Shown: piece by piece, positions 15,673 through 23,286 of the stretch
How positions within the stretch are numbered: position 1 is the first letter of the stretch
Layout: each line of letters starts with the position of its first letter
From: Gammaproteobacteria bacterium
GTDB lineage: Bacteria > Pseudomonadota > Gammaproteobacteria > Nevskiales > Nevskiaceae
Assembly (NCBI GenBank): GCA_022599775.1
Contig: JAHZLQ010000059.1
Span: 1-64,000, forward strand
Direction: 5' to 3'
DNA: 64,000 nucleotides
Made by a program: the position numbers and the translations under genes
Notes under the pieces: model-generated
Seen by the model: the letters and a program-made list of their open reading frames with translations, nothing else
Database searches by the model: none
What the model was told of the DNA's origin: nothing

Positions 15673-16770
15673 ATGGCTCTGATGTTTCAGCGCCTCGCGC
15701 GCAACTTCATCAAGAACAGCTATTTCCCGACCGATACCGACACAACTCAGCGACTGCTGCAGGCGATCGAACCCTGCCCGACCGGCGAGCTGCGCATCCT
15801 CGATCCCTGCTGCGGTGAGGGCGTCGCGCTGGCCGAAGTCAAGCATCATCTCGACGCCGAGCGCACGACGGCCTACGGCGTGGAGTACGACGAGGAGCGG
15901 GCCTGGCACGCCAAGACGCTGCTCGACCACTGCATTCACGGCGACCTGCAGGACTGCACCATCGGCAGGCGACAGTTCGGTCTGCTCTGGCTCAATCCGC
16001 CGTACGGCGATCTGGTGACGGACCGACAGGGCGTCGCCACTTCGCAGAAGGGGCGCAAGCGGCTGGAGAAGCTGTTCTATCAGCGCTGCCATTCCGATCT
16101 GCAATACGGCGGCCTGCTGATATTGATCGTGCCCGTGTACGCCCTCGATCACGAACTGAGCGGCTGGATCGCGACGCATTTCGAACGCGTTCGCGTGTTC
16201 GGCGCGGCGGTCGATACCTTCAGGCAGGTCGTCGTGCTGGGACGCAGACGTCGCTCCGACGGCACCGATACCGCGCTGCGCGCACGGCTCGAAGCCATTG
16301 GCCACGGTGATGCCGAAGCCCCGCCTCTGCCCGAAGTCTGGACCGGCGAGCGCTACACGGTTCCTCCGGCCACCTCGGCCGAGGTCCACTTCGCCGCAGG
16401 CAGGCTGGACCCGAAACAACTGGCCGACGAAATCCGGCGTCATCCCTGCCTCTGGGACCAGTTCGACCTGCGCTTTTCACAGGCCCAGCGCACTCACCGC
16501 CGGCCGCTGCGCGCGCTGTCGCGCTGGCACCTGGCATTGGCGCTCGCCGCCGGACACGTGTCCGGCCTGGTGACGAGCCGCGACGGGCGTCGCTTCGTGG
16601 TCAAGGGCGACACGCACAAGGAAAAGATTTCCCGTGTCGAAGTCGAAGAACTCGACGACGGCAGCACGCGGGAGACGCGCATCCTCACCGACTGCTTCGT
16701 GCCGGTGATTCGCGCAATCGACTTCACGCCGGGGTCGGCGAGCTTTGGGCAGGTCGTGACGATTCGCTAG
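15673..16770 (+). CDS. DUF6094-like DNA adenine methyltransferase
   Basis: Protein of 365 residues with a Rossmann methyltransferase core: ILDPCCGEGVALAEVK near 36-51 (SAM-binding motif I with an Asp-Pro start as in N6-adenine enzymes), YGVEYDEERAWHAK, and the catalytic NPPYGDL near 111-117. After about 230 residues the sequence diverges into an ICE-specific tail. No partner endonuclease or separate recognition domain is adjacent, so it looks like an orphan enzyme that may mark ICE DNA against restriction. AGGAGTTTTCCC precedes the ATG. Specificity is unknown. Confidence 0.8.
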   Translation: MALMFQRLARNFIKNSYFPTDTDTTQRLLQAIEPCPTGELRILDPCCGEGVALAEVKHHLDAERTTAYGVEYDEERAWHAKTLLDHCIHGDLQDCTIGRRQFGLLWLNPPYGDLVTDRQGVATSQKGRKRLEKLFYQRCHSDLQYGGLLILIVPVYALDHELSGWIATHFERVRVFGAAVDTFRQVVVLGRRRRSDGTDTALRARLEAIGHGDAEAPPLPEVWTGERYTVPPATSAEVHFAAGRLDPKQLADEIRRHPCLWDQFDLRFSQAQRTHRRPLRALSRWHLALALAAGHVSGLVTSRDGRRFVVKGDTHKEKISRVEVEELDDGSTRETRILTDCFVPVIRAIDFTPGSASFGQVVTIR

Positions 16771-16788
16771 CCCGTGACCCTGCTCAGT

Positions 16789-16917
16789 TCACTCGGGCCG
16801 CAGCTCACGTAGTGCCGCCCGTACTTTTCGCTCCAGGTCTGGCAGATCGTGATTGACGGTCTGCCAGACCAGTTCGAAATCGACTTCGAAGTCATCGTGG
16901 ATCAGCTTGTTGCGCAT
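16789..16917 (-). pseudogene. Truncated HEPN-domain toxin
   Basis: A 42-codon minus-strand remnant starts MRNKLIHDDFEVDFELVW. It matches the C-terminal third of HEPN toxins of MNT/HEPN pairs, including the R-x4-H RNase motif (RNKLIH). Intact proteins of this type have roughly 110-140 residues, so about 70-90 N-terminal residues are gone. The preceding gene's stop overlaps an ATG whose own frame closes after 12 codons, marking the deletion point. The toxin should be inactive, leaving the antitoxin alone. Confidence 0.7.
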
Positions 16918-16926
16918 ACCGGCCGG

Positions 16927-17217
16927 TCATACCGGCATGGCGTCCCGCAGCACCCGCTCGCGAAACCGCGCCGGCAACGACTTCGGGGTCAGCACGTCCA
17001 CGCGCACGCCGAGCACGCGCTTGGCCTCGTTCTGCAGCTTGGCCATCGTGATCAGGCTCGTGTGCGGACCCGGATCCACCAGCAGGTCGAGGTCGCTGTC
17101 CTCGGTGTCTTCGCCGCTCAGCACCGAGCCGAACACGCGCGGGCGCAGGACACCATGCCGCGCCGCCAACTCGCGCAGCTCAGCCCTGTGAATTTCCAGT
17201 GCCTGTGAGGGTTTCAT
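16927..17217 (-). CDS. mntA: MNT-type minimal nucleotidyltransferase antitoxin
   Basis: Protein of 96 residues, close to the usual MntA length. The nucleotidyltransferase signature is complete: RVFGSVLSGEDTEDSDLDLLV near 27-47 (GS-x10-DxD), followed by a helix with NEAKRVLGVRVDVLTP. In characterised type VII pairs, MntA adds AMP to a tyrosine of the HEPN RNase and silences it. Here the partner downstream is only a fragment (16789-16917), so the enzyme has no intact local target. It may be a decaying cassette or an anti-addiction remnant. Confidence 0.85.
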   Translation of the reverse strand: MKPSQALEIHRAELRELAARHGVLRPRVFGSVLSGEDTEDSDLDLLVDPGPHTSLITMAKLQNEAKRVLGVRVDVLTPKSLPARFRERVLRDAMPV

Positions 17218-17356
17218 CGCGATTTCGGATCACGTTCGAATGGAACGAAGCATAGCGTGATCCCTGCTCAGCGGCGATGGTTTCCGGCGGCTTCATCGGG
17301 CGATCCGGTCGCTGCATGACAAGGCGCAGTTGACCGCAAGGGTCTGCGATCGCTTT

Positions 17357-17386
17357 CGGATATTGCGCCTGGAGATGGGCGGCGTT
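17357..17386 (+). repeat. Imperfect 30-bp direct repeat, copy 1 (flanks parDE)
   Basis: This copy and 18163-18192 match at 25 of 30 positions, both beginning CGGATATTGC. They lie on either side of the parDE genes, about 800 bases apart. On the minus strand both could encode a peptide ending like VQYPxAV, so they may be remnants of one lost gene rather than recombination sites. Confidence 0.45.
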
Positions 17387-17394
17387 GATCTTGC

Positions 17395-17700
17395 TCACAC
17401 TGCATCACCGAAGTAGGTCAGCACATCCATACGCTTGTGCGGCACGCCGATGATGTCGATGCCGTCGGCCCGCATGAGGTAGAAGATCAGGTGTGCGCCC
17501 TGCGGAAAGCAGTAGTACCCCTCCTCGATGTCGGACCGGTGTTTGCCCATCCACGGATTTGCGGCGAGCCATTCGAAACGACTGTCCAAGGCCGCCAGGT
17601 AGCGGTCCCGCTGCGCCTCTCCCCATTTTTGCTTCGTATAGCGGGCAATGGTCTTGAGATCGCTGTATGCACGAGGCGTGATCCGGAATGACGGCTTCAC
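17395..17700 (-). CDS. parE: ParE-family toxin
   Basis: Protein of 101 residues of the ParE/RelE superfamily. ParE motifs are visible: [23 protein letters not shown] (helical hairpin, two parts), [23 protein letters not shown] near 34-56, [31 protein letters not shown] in parts at the C-terminal strands. Known ParE toxins poison DNA gyrase. It starts with GTG overlapping the parD stop (GTGA), as in the relBE pair at 10.7-11.3 kb. Together with ParD it would give post-segregational stabilisation of the element. Confidence 0.92.
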   Translation of the reverse strand: MKPSFRITPRAYSDLKTIARYTKQKWGEAQRDRYLAALDSRFEWLAANPWMGKHRSDIEEGYYCFPQGAHLIFYLMRADGIDIIGVPHKRMDVLTYFGDAV

Positions 17701-17945
17701 CCCGCCGCGTCCGCATCCGAAATGAGGCGACTCAAGGAGTAGTCGCCGACGAATTCGCCGCGTGCGGCCTGGAAAGCGCCTTCGGCCAGGTGGGTCCGCA
17801 ACGCCTCCAGCTTGGTCTTGCGCTCTTCAAGCGCACGCAGACCATCGCGGACCACCTCACTGGCGGATCCGTAGCGACCGCTCGCGACTTCGTTGCGGAT
17901 GAATACTTCCCAGTGTTCTCCAAGACTCAGGCTCGTGGTCGCCAT
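17697..17945 (-). CDS. parD: ParD-family antitoxin
   Basis: Protein of 82 residues with the ParD ribbon-helix-helix N-terminus: [40 protein letters not shown] (read in two parts, 3-42). A C-terminal tail rich in acidic and aromatic residues binds ParE. It is the first gene of the pair and should repress its own promoter. The AT-rich stretch at about 17955-17995, just upstream of its start, is the likely promoter region. Confidence 0.92.
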   Translation of the reverse strand: MATTSLSLGEHWEVFIRNEVASGRYGSASEVVRDGLRALEERKTKLEALRTHLAEGAFQAARGEFVGDYSLSRLISDADAAG

Positions 17946-18162
17946 GGGTCAATCGCTCCGATATTCATATTTGTCAATTTTGAATATCCAGACCCTGGAC
18001 CGTCAAGCGGCCTTGGGTGCGTCGACGGAGCCGACAACAGCTTGCGGCGAGACCCCGCCAGGATAGAAGGGCCGCCCTGGGCAGGATCGGCAAGCCTCCG
18101 CGCGAAACGTCTATCGAACAGTAGCCAGAGATGCCCCATTTCTCGAGCGCGCACACGGCCAC

Positions 18163-18192
18163 CGGATATTGCACCTTGAGACTGGCGGGGTT
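18163..18192 (+). repeat. Imperfect 30-bp direct repeat, copy 2 (flanks parDE)
   Basis: Matches 17357-17386 at 25 of 30 positions, in the same orientation. It marks the outer side of the parDE pair. Confidence 0.45.
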
Positions 18193-18345
18193 CTTCGGCG
18201 ACGCGCCGCCAGGACCGTGATCTCATGCGGTAAGCGCCCACATGCACCGATTTTTCGTAAAGCACGCCGGATCGTGAAACGTGCTTCCGCCCTCGAGGCG
18301 GCGATCCTTCCTGAACATCCGGGTCACCTCGACCCTCCCCTCTCG

Positions 18346-18364
18346 CGCGGGACACGCTCCCGCG
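18346..18364 (+). promoter_or_regulatory. Hairpin in radC leader
   Basis: CGCGGGA (18346-18352) pairs exactly with TCCCGCG (18358-18364) around CACGC. It ends 32 bases before the radC start, the same spacing range as the hairpins before other genes of this block. Confidence 0.55.
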
Positions 18365-18396
18365 GAGCGCCGTCCGCGCTTCACCGGAGAGCCTCC

Positions 18397-18918
18397 ATGC
18401 CTGCATCCAACCGCCGCCCCGGTGCGGTTCGACCTTCGCTCGTACGCGATACCCAGGGACGCTACATCGTCCAGGGTCCGCTGACCGAGGACACCATCCT
18501 GTCCGCCGCCGAGACCATCCTGCTGGAGCGGTGCCGGCGCCTCGGCGTCATGTCCAGTCCGTCCGCGGTCAAGGACTTCCTGCGTAGCCGCCTTGGCGCA
18601 CTCGACCACGAGCGCTTCGAGTGCCTGTGGCTCGACAGCCAGCATCGCCTGATCGCGGTGGAGACGCTGGCCATCGGCACGATCGACGGCGCCGCCGTCT
18701 ATCCGCGCGAAGCGGTCAAGGCCGCGCTGAGGCACAACGCCGCTGCGGTTTTGTTCACGCACAACCACCCCTCGGGTCACCCCGAACCCAGCGCAGCCGA
18801 TCGCGCCCTCACCGAGCGGCTCAAGGCCGCACTCGCCGTCATCGACATCCGCGTACTCGACCACCTCGTCGTCGCGGCCGAGGGCGGCGTGTCCTTCTCC
18901 GAGCGCGGCTGGCTGTAG
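18397..18918 (+). CDS. radC: RadC-family JAMM protein
   Basis: Protein of 173 residues with the RadC MPN/JAMM domain. The metal site is complete: [17 protein letters not shown] near 127-143 contains HxH-x7-E/S-x2-D, and [18 protein letters not shown] near 72-89 supplies the upstream strand. It lacks the N-terminal helix-hairpin-helix of chromosomal RadC, as do most mobile-element copies. RadC-like genes are frequent on ICEs and in defence islands; the DNA repair role is historical and doubtful, and no substrate is established. The ATG at 18397 has GGAGAGCC upstream. Confidence 0.9.
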   Translation: MPASNRRPGAVRPSLVRDTQGRYIVQGPLTEDTILSAAETILLERCRRLGVMSSPSAVKDFLRSRLGALDHERFECLWLDSQHRLIAVETLAIGTIDGAAVYPREAVKAALRHNAAAVLFTHNHPSGHPEPSAADRALTERLKAALAVIDIRVLDHLVVAAEGGVSFSERGWL

Positions 18919-18953
18919 CGCCGCTCCAGGCACCACCACAAGAGGACCACACC

Positions 18954-19178
18954 GTGATCAGAATCCACGTCGAGATTTCGGACGACGACAACAAGCTGAT
19001 CGAGCAAGCCCTGGAGCGCATGAGCCAGAGCGAGGCCAACACGCACGGCCCACTCGACCTGCCGCGGCTCGCCGCGATGCTGCTCGAAGACGTTGCCCTG
19101 GCCGTGCGCCGACCCGGTTCCTGGGAAGGCACACACATGATCCAGGTACTCGAAAGCCACGGCTATCCCGTCGGGTAG
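18954..19178 (+). CDS. Small ICE protein, unknown
   Basis: Protein of 74 residues starting at GTG, with AGAGGACC upstream. It reads RIHVEISDDDNKLIEQALERM then LPRLAAMLLEDVALAVRRPGSWEG. The N-terminal strand-helix pattern is somewhat like ribbon-helix-helix proteins but no family is recognised. It lies 35 bases after radC and is probably cotranscribed with it. Confidence 0.65.
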   Translation: MIRIHVEISDDDNKLIEQALERMSQSEANTHGPLDLPRLAAMLLEDVALAVRRPGSWEGTHMIQVLESHGYPVG

Positions 19179-19206
19179 ACGATCCCGCTTCCTGACGCCT
19201 GTCGAG

Positions 19207-19257
19207 GCGTCTTTCCGCCGCGGTCCGGCCCTGCGCCGGACCGTTGCCGAAAGACGC
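19207..19257 (+). promoter_or_regulatory. Two-tier hairpin, second copy of the GCGTCTTTC element
   Basis: Outer arms GCGTCTTTC (19207-19215) and GAAAGACGC (19249-19257) are exact complements. An inner 9-bp perfect stem CGGTCCGGC (19221-19229) with GCCGGACCG (19235-19243) lies within. The outer arm is the same as that of the structure at 14368-14411 while the inner stem differs in sequence but not in layout. Compensated variation of this kind suggests the fold is kept. It lies about 170 bases before the gene at 19425. Confidence 0.6.
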
Positions 19258-19424
19258 TTGCTCCCTGGCGACGTGGGTCACGTCGCAGCTCGCCGCTTCG
19301 GATCGGCTCAGCGGCAGAGGCGCTTCCCAGCGCTTCTTCGATCCTGCTTCAACCCCTCGATAGGCGGACCGATGCCACACCGGCACGGCCGCCTTCGCTT
19401 ATTCCCGCTCATGGAGATTTCCAC

Positions 19425-20060
19425 ATGAATACCGAACTGCCTCCGACCGCGCCGGATCTGTTCCCTATCGTTGAACTGCCCGGCGTCTTCGCCGATGCAC
19501 TGCTGCGCGACGAGCGCTGCGGCCTGCTGTTCTGCTCGCTCTGGGGCCGCGACACCGCGATCCAGGAGTTGCTCGCCCGGCTGTCCGTACCCGTCGAGGA
19601 AGGCGGCCTCCGCTTCCTGCATGTCGAAGGGCCGCAGGGCACGGAAACCGTCCACTTCGATCGCATGCCGACGACCGACAAGCTCAGCGGCCGCTTACCG
19701 CCGAAGAACCTGTTCGGCAACCTCGTCCAGCTCTGGCTGTATGACCGGCTTGCGGTGGAGCCGGACCGCGCCAACCGGCGTGCACTGCTGCTGCAACGCA
19801 ATGCCCTGCACGGCGAGGCTGCGCTCTGGAACCTGGTCCGCAGCGTCACTCACCTGCCGCTGCTCGATCACTGGAACGAAGTCGTGCTCGACGTCTTCCG
19901 GCAGAACGACTGGATTCGCCCGCTGCGCGGCATTCAGGTCGATGCCGCGTTCGTCGACCTCGGCAGCGACGCGGTCGAGGTCGAAATCTCGCGGCTCGTT
20001 CGCGAAGGCCGTTTGACGCTCGACACCGACCAACCCGCGTCTCTGCGCCAGGCGGCGTAG
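19425..20060 (+). CDS. ICE protein of unknown function
   Basis: Protein of 211 residues that I do not recognise beyond its ICE context. It is soluble by composition, with a mixed alpha/beta N-terminal part (LPGVFADALLRDERCGLLFCSLWGRDTAIQELLARL in parts) and a helical second half (LLLQRNALHGEAALWNLVRSVTHLPLLDHW, in parts) ending in acidic VEVEISRLVREGRL. No catalytic motif stands out. The ATG is preceded by ATGGAGATTTCCAC. It lies 88 bases before the large helicase gene and could be functionally linked to it. Confidence 0.7.
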   Translation: MNTELPPTAPDLFPIVELPGVFADALLRDERCGLLFCSLWGRDTAIQELLARLSVPVEEGGLRFLHVEGPQGTETVHFDRMPTTDKLSGRLPPKNLFGNLVQLWLYDRLAVEPDRANRRALLLQRNALHGEAALWNLVRSVTHLPLLDHWNEVVLDVFRQNDWIRPLRGIQVDAAFVDLGSDAVEVEISRLVREGRLTLDTDQPASLRQAA

Positions 20061-20092
20061 ACGCCCTTCTCACCCATACCCCGCGGGACGCC

Positions 20093-20110
20093 AGTGCCCG
20101 CACGGGCACT
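20093..20110 (+). promoter_or_regulatory. Hairpin in helicase leader
   Basis: AGTGCCCG (20093-20100) and CGGGCACT (20103-20110) form a perfect 8-bp stem with a two-base center, 38 bases before the helicase start. Another member of the leader-hairpin series. Confidence 0.55.
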
Positions 20111-20148
20111 CGCGCCTGCGTGGACCACTCATTCACAGGAGATGCACC

Positions 20149-22437
20149 ATGTCACTCGAAACACCTGTGGCCGACGCGCCGGCCGACGATCCGTCTGCCG
20201 CCGTCATTCCCCTGCCCGAGTTCGTCTCGGACTTCGGCGACAGCCTGCTGGCTGCCGTCACCGCTCAGAATCCGCCGGTCTACGACGGAAGCCCCGACGC
20301 TCGCCGCGACGCGGTGATGGAAAGCCTGAAGCGCAAGCCGTTCGCGGCACAGCGTGGCATTGTCCAGGCCGTCACCCGCCTGCTCGTCGACGCCGGCCAA
20401 CCCGCCGCCGTCGTCAATGCGGAAATGGGCACCGGCAAGACCATGATGGCGATCGCCATCGCCGCGGTGCTGCATCGCTGCGAAGGCTACCGCCGCTTCC
20501 TCGTCATCTCGCCGCCGCACCTGGTCTACAAATGGCGGCGCGAAATCCTCGAAACCGTGAGCGGCGCCCGCGTCACCGTGCTCAACGGCCCGGACACGCT
20601 GCGCAAGCTGTTGCAGTTGCGCGATCCGGCGCATCCGGGTCACGACGGACCCGAATTCTTCGTGCTCGGCCGCGTGCGCATGCGCCTCGGCTTCCACTGG
20701 AAGCCGGCCTATGCCGTACGACGCCGCCGCATCCAGCGCACCGATGACCAGGGCGAACCCGTCGGCGAGCCGCAGCTGCAAGCCGTCGTCGTCTGTCCAC
20801 ACTGCGGCGCTGCGGCCCTTGATGCCGACGAGATGCCCTACACAGCGGAGACCTTCCCTGTCGACAAGCGCCTCAAGTGTGATGGCTGCGCTTCGCCGCT
20901 CTGGACGCTGATGCGTCCCAACGGTACACCGCAGCCGCGGCGCGAACTGCTCAAGTCCTCGCTGTGCCAGATCCCGACGATCGGACCGGCGACCGCCGAG
21001 AGGCTGATCGGCCGCTTCGGCGAAGGCCCCCTGGCGGGCATGATCGAGGACAACGTCTACGAGTTCGTCAACCTGATGGATGAGGACGGCGAACTGGTGT
21101 TCTCGGACCGTCAGGCCCGGCGCATGGAAAAGGCCATGGCGACGATGGAATTCTCGTTCGGCCAGGGCGGCTATCAGGCGACGGAGTTCATCAAGCGCTA
21201 CCTGCCGGATGGCTTCTTCGACCTGCTGATCGTCGACGAAGGCCATGAGTACAAGAACGACGGCTCGGCCCAGGGCCAGGCGATGGCCGTGCTGGCCGCC
21301 AAGGTCCGCAAGGTCGTGCTGCTCACCGGCACCCTGATGGGCGGCTACGCCGACGACCTGTTTCACCTGCTGTGGCGGATCATGCCGGAACGGATGATCG
21401 AGGACGGCTACCGCTACGTGCGTGGCTCGCTCGGCGCGGCGGCCATGAGCTTCATGCGCCATCACGGCGTGCTGAAGGACATCTACAAGGAGACCGAAGG
21501 CAGCGCGCACAAGACCGCACGCGGCCGCAAGGTCAGCGTCACCACGGTCAAGGCACCGGGCTTCGGGCCGCAGGGCATCGCGCGCTACGTGCTGCCGTTC
21601 ACGGCGTTCCTCAAGCTCCGGGATATCGGCGAAGGCGTGCTGCCGCCGTACCTGGAGCACTTTCACGAAGTCCCGATGCGCACCGATCAATCGGAGGCCT
21701 ACCACGGTCTCCGCCTCACCCTGACCGGCGCGATGAAGGAAGCGCTGCGCCATGGCGACAAGAGCCTGCTCGGCGTCGTGCTCAACGTGCTGCTGGCATG
21801 GCCCGACTGCGCGTTTCGCGAGGAGATCGTGCGGCATCCCCGCACGCGATCCATGCTCGCGCACGTGCCGGCGATCTTCGACGGCGCAGACGCGATGCCG
21901 AAGGAGACCGAGGTGATCGCCCTGTGCAAGGCCGAGAAGGCCCAGGGCCGGCGGGTGCTGGTCTACAGCGTCTACTCCGGAACGCGCGACACCACGTCGC
22001 GACTCAAGGCGATGTGCGAAACCGCGGGCCTGCAGGCCGCCGTGCTGCGCGCCAGCATCGACACCAGCCGGCGCGAGGACTGGATCTTCGAACAGGTGGA
22101 CCGTGGCGTGGATGTCCTCATCACGAACCCGGAGCTGGTGAAGACCGGCCTGGACCTGCTCGACTTCCCGACGATCGCCTTCCTGCAGACCGGCTACAAC
22201 GTTTACACCCTGCAACAGGCTGCACGCCGGTCCTGGCGCATCGGACAGAAGCAGCCGGTCGACGTGCACTTCTTCGGCTACGGCGGCACGACGCAGATCA
22301 CCTGCCTGCAACTGATGGCCAGGAAGATCGCCGTCAGCCAGTCCACCTCCGGCGATGTGCCCGACACCGGGCTCGACGTGCTGAACCAGGACGACGACTC
22401 GATCGAGGTCGCGCTGGCGAAGCAGTTGCTGTTGTAG
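20149..22437 (+). CDS. SNF2-like superfamily 2 helicase with zinc ribbon
   Basis: Protein of 762 residues. Motif I AEMGTGKTMMAIA lies near 90-102, motif Ia ISPPHLVYKWRREI near 121-134, motif II VDEGHEYKN near 362-370, motif III LLTGTLMGGY near 390, and the SNF2-type motif VI QAARRSWRIGQKQPVDVHFF near 689-708. A four-cysteine ribbon (CPHCGAAAL ... CDGCASPLW) interrupts the first lobe near 212-250. It would be a DNA translocase acting on ICE DNA or protein-DNA complexes, but no partner is fixed by context. Length and the inserted ribbon are typical of the ICE-borne form. A terminator follows. Confidence 0.9.
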   Translation: MSLETPVADAPADDPSAAVIPLPEFVSDFGDSLLAAVTAQNPPVYDGSPDARRDAVMESLKRKPFAAQRGIVQAVTRLLVDAGQPAAVVNAEMGTGKTMMAIAIAAVLHRCEGYRRFLVISPPHLVYKWRREILETVSGARVTVLNGPDTLRKLLQLRDPAHPGHDGPEFFVLGRVRMRLGFHWKPAYAVRRRRIQRTDDQGEPVGEPQLQAVVVCPHCGAAALDADEMPYTAETFPVDKRLKCDGCASPLWTLMRPNGTPQPRRELLKSSLCQIPTIGPATAERLIGRFGEGPLAGMIEDNVYEFVNLMDEDGELVFSDRQARRMEKAMATMEFSFGQGGYQATEFIKRYLPDGFFDLLIVDEGHEYKNDGSAQGQAMAVLAAKVRKVVLLTGTLMGGYADDLFHLLWRIMPERMIEDGYRYVRGSLGAAAMSFMRHHGVLKDIYKETEGSAHKTARGRKVSVTTVKAPGFGPQGIARYVLPFTAFLKLRDIGEGVLPPYLEHFHEVPMRTDQSEAYHGLRLTLTGAMKEALRHGDKSLLGVVLNVLLAWPDCAFREEIVRHPRTRSMLAHVPAIFDGADAMPKETEVIALCKAEKAQGRRVLVYSVYSGTRDTTSRLKAMCETAGLQAAVLRASIDTSRREDWIFEQVDRGVDVLITNPELVKTGLDLLDFPTIAFLQTGYNVYTLQQAARRSWRIGQKQPVDVHFFGYGGTTQITCLQLMARKIAVSQSTSGDVPDTGLDVLNQDDDSIEVALAKQLLL

Positions 22438-22447
22438 TCGATACTAC

Positions 22448-22475
22448 GAGGGCCGCCACGCGGCCCTCTCCTTTT
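22448..22475 (+). terminator. Rho-independent terminator after the helicase
   Basis: GAGGGCCGC (22448-22456) pairs perfectly with GCGGCCCTC (22460-22468) around CAC and is followed by TCCTTTT. It begins 11 bases after the helicase stop. It closes the backbone block before the insertion-sequence and copper region. Confidence 0.85.
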
Positions 22476-22952
22476 CGCGTCCGCTGTCAGCCCGGAGCTG
22501 CCGCACGCCTCTGTCGTTGACTAACCTCAGAGCGGACGTTCGGCACAGGGCTGGCTCGCCGAGGGCGATGTGTGGCAAAAACACCTGCCATAGCCAAGTT
22601 ATCCCGCACCTTACGCGCTAGCTCTGATTGACGAGCGATAGCGTGTGCTCTGCTTTCTCCGCAAGACCAAAAGCGACGCTGATCTCTACCGCACGAAGAA
22701 CCTGCCAGCTATTCAGTTCCTCCTCGTGCTGATCTAGTTGGAGAGCACCGTTCCCACCCTGGGCGTTGAACCGCGCCAAGTCGACGACGCGACGCTTTCG
22801 AGTTGGCCGGGCAAACGAGGTATAAGGACCCACTAAGCTTTACAGTAATAGCGGCACCGCTGCCTCGCGGCGCAACCGCGAATGACTCGATCGGCAAACC
22901 CGGCGGGTCGCCGCGGACTCGACCGGAAAACGTCATCTAGAGCATTATTGAT
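22476..22952 (+). other. Gene-poor junction before the IS remnants
   Basis: About 480 bases without a convincing gene. A 71-codon minus-strand frame (22618-22833) has no recognised motif and no clear ribosome site. GC content appears lower than in the ICE backbone, so this is probably DNA brought with the insertion sequences or the copper cassette. Confidence 0.4.
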
Positions 22953-23285
22953 TTATTTGCGTACATATCCGCAGGATTCGAAGTAGTGGGCACATTCCTG
23001 AGGTGGAAAGGCATCGACCAAGCTGCCGATGTGGTTCCAGAGCGCGTCAACGGTTCGCAGCTCGGCCTTGCGAAGCAGCGTCTTGAGCTTGGCAAAAAGC
23101 TTCTCGATGGAATTGAGGTCGGGGGAGTACGCCGACAGATAGAGCAAGCTTGCGCCCGCGGCCTCGAGTGCCTCACGTACGCCGGCGACTTTGTGGCTGC
23201 TCAGGTTATCCGCGATCACGATATCGCCGGGGTTGAGCGTTGGGCAGAGAAACTCCCGAAGGTAAGCCAGAAACATCGGTCCATC
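22953..23285 (-). pseudogene. IS630-family transposase, 3' fragment
   Basis: The minus strand encodes about 110 residues of the C-terminal half of an IS630-type DDE transposase: GDIVIADNLSSHK (second catalytic Asp), LLYLSAYSPDLNSIEKLFAKLK (third acidic residue, two parts) and ALWNHIG. The N-terminal half with the first Asp is missing. The similarity stops at about 23285, where it abuts an IS3-type gene on the other strand. The fragment is therefore inactive. Its presence marks a breakpoint next to the copper cassette. Confidence 0.85.
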
Positions 23286-23286
23286 C

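Larger units (their letters stand above)
17946..18396 (+). other. Intergenic region between parD and radC
   Basis: No gene is convincing in these 451 bases. It holds the minus-strand parD promoter region, the second copy of the 30-bp direct repeat (18163-18192), and a hairpin CGCGGGA-CACGC-TCCCGCG at 18346-18364 in the leader of radC. Minus-strand frames here contain scrambled, Arg-rich peptides without family similarity. A 66-codon stretch starting near 18174 resembles the peptide around the first repeat copy and is probably a gene remnant. Confidence 0.5.

Noticed and set aside
17180-17398. Possible 72-residue minus-strand gene between mntA and parE
   Set aside because: No recognisable family, and its start region is the imperfect repeat; more likely a remnant of an older gene.
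20152-22311. 719-codon minus-strand frame opposite the helicase
   Set aside because: Its peptide is Gln/Arg/His-rich shadow sequence. The plus strand carries every SF2 motif.
22618-22833. Possible 71-residue minus-strand gene
   Set aside because: No motif, no ribosome site, and it lies in disturbed DNA between the terminator and the IS fragments; noted only as part of the gap.
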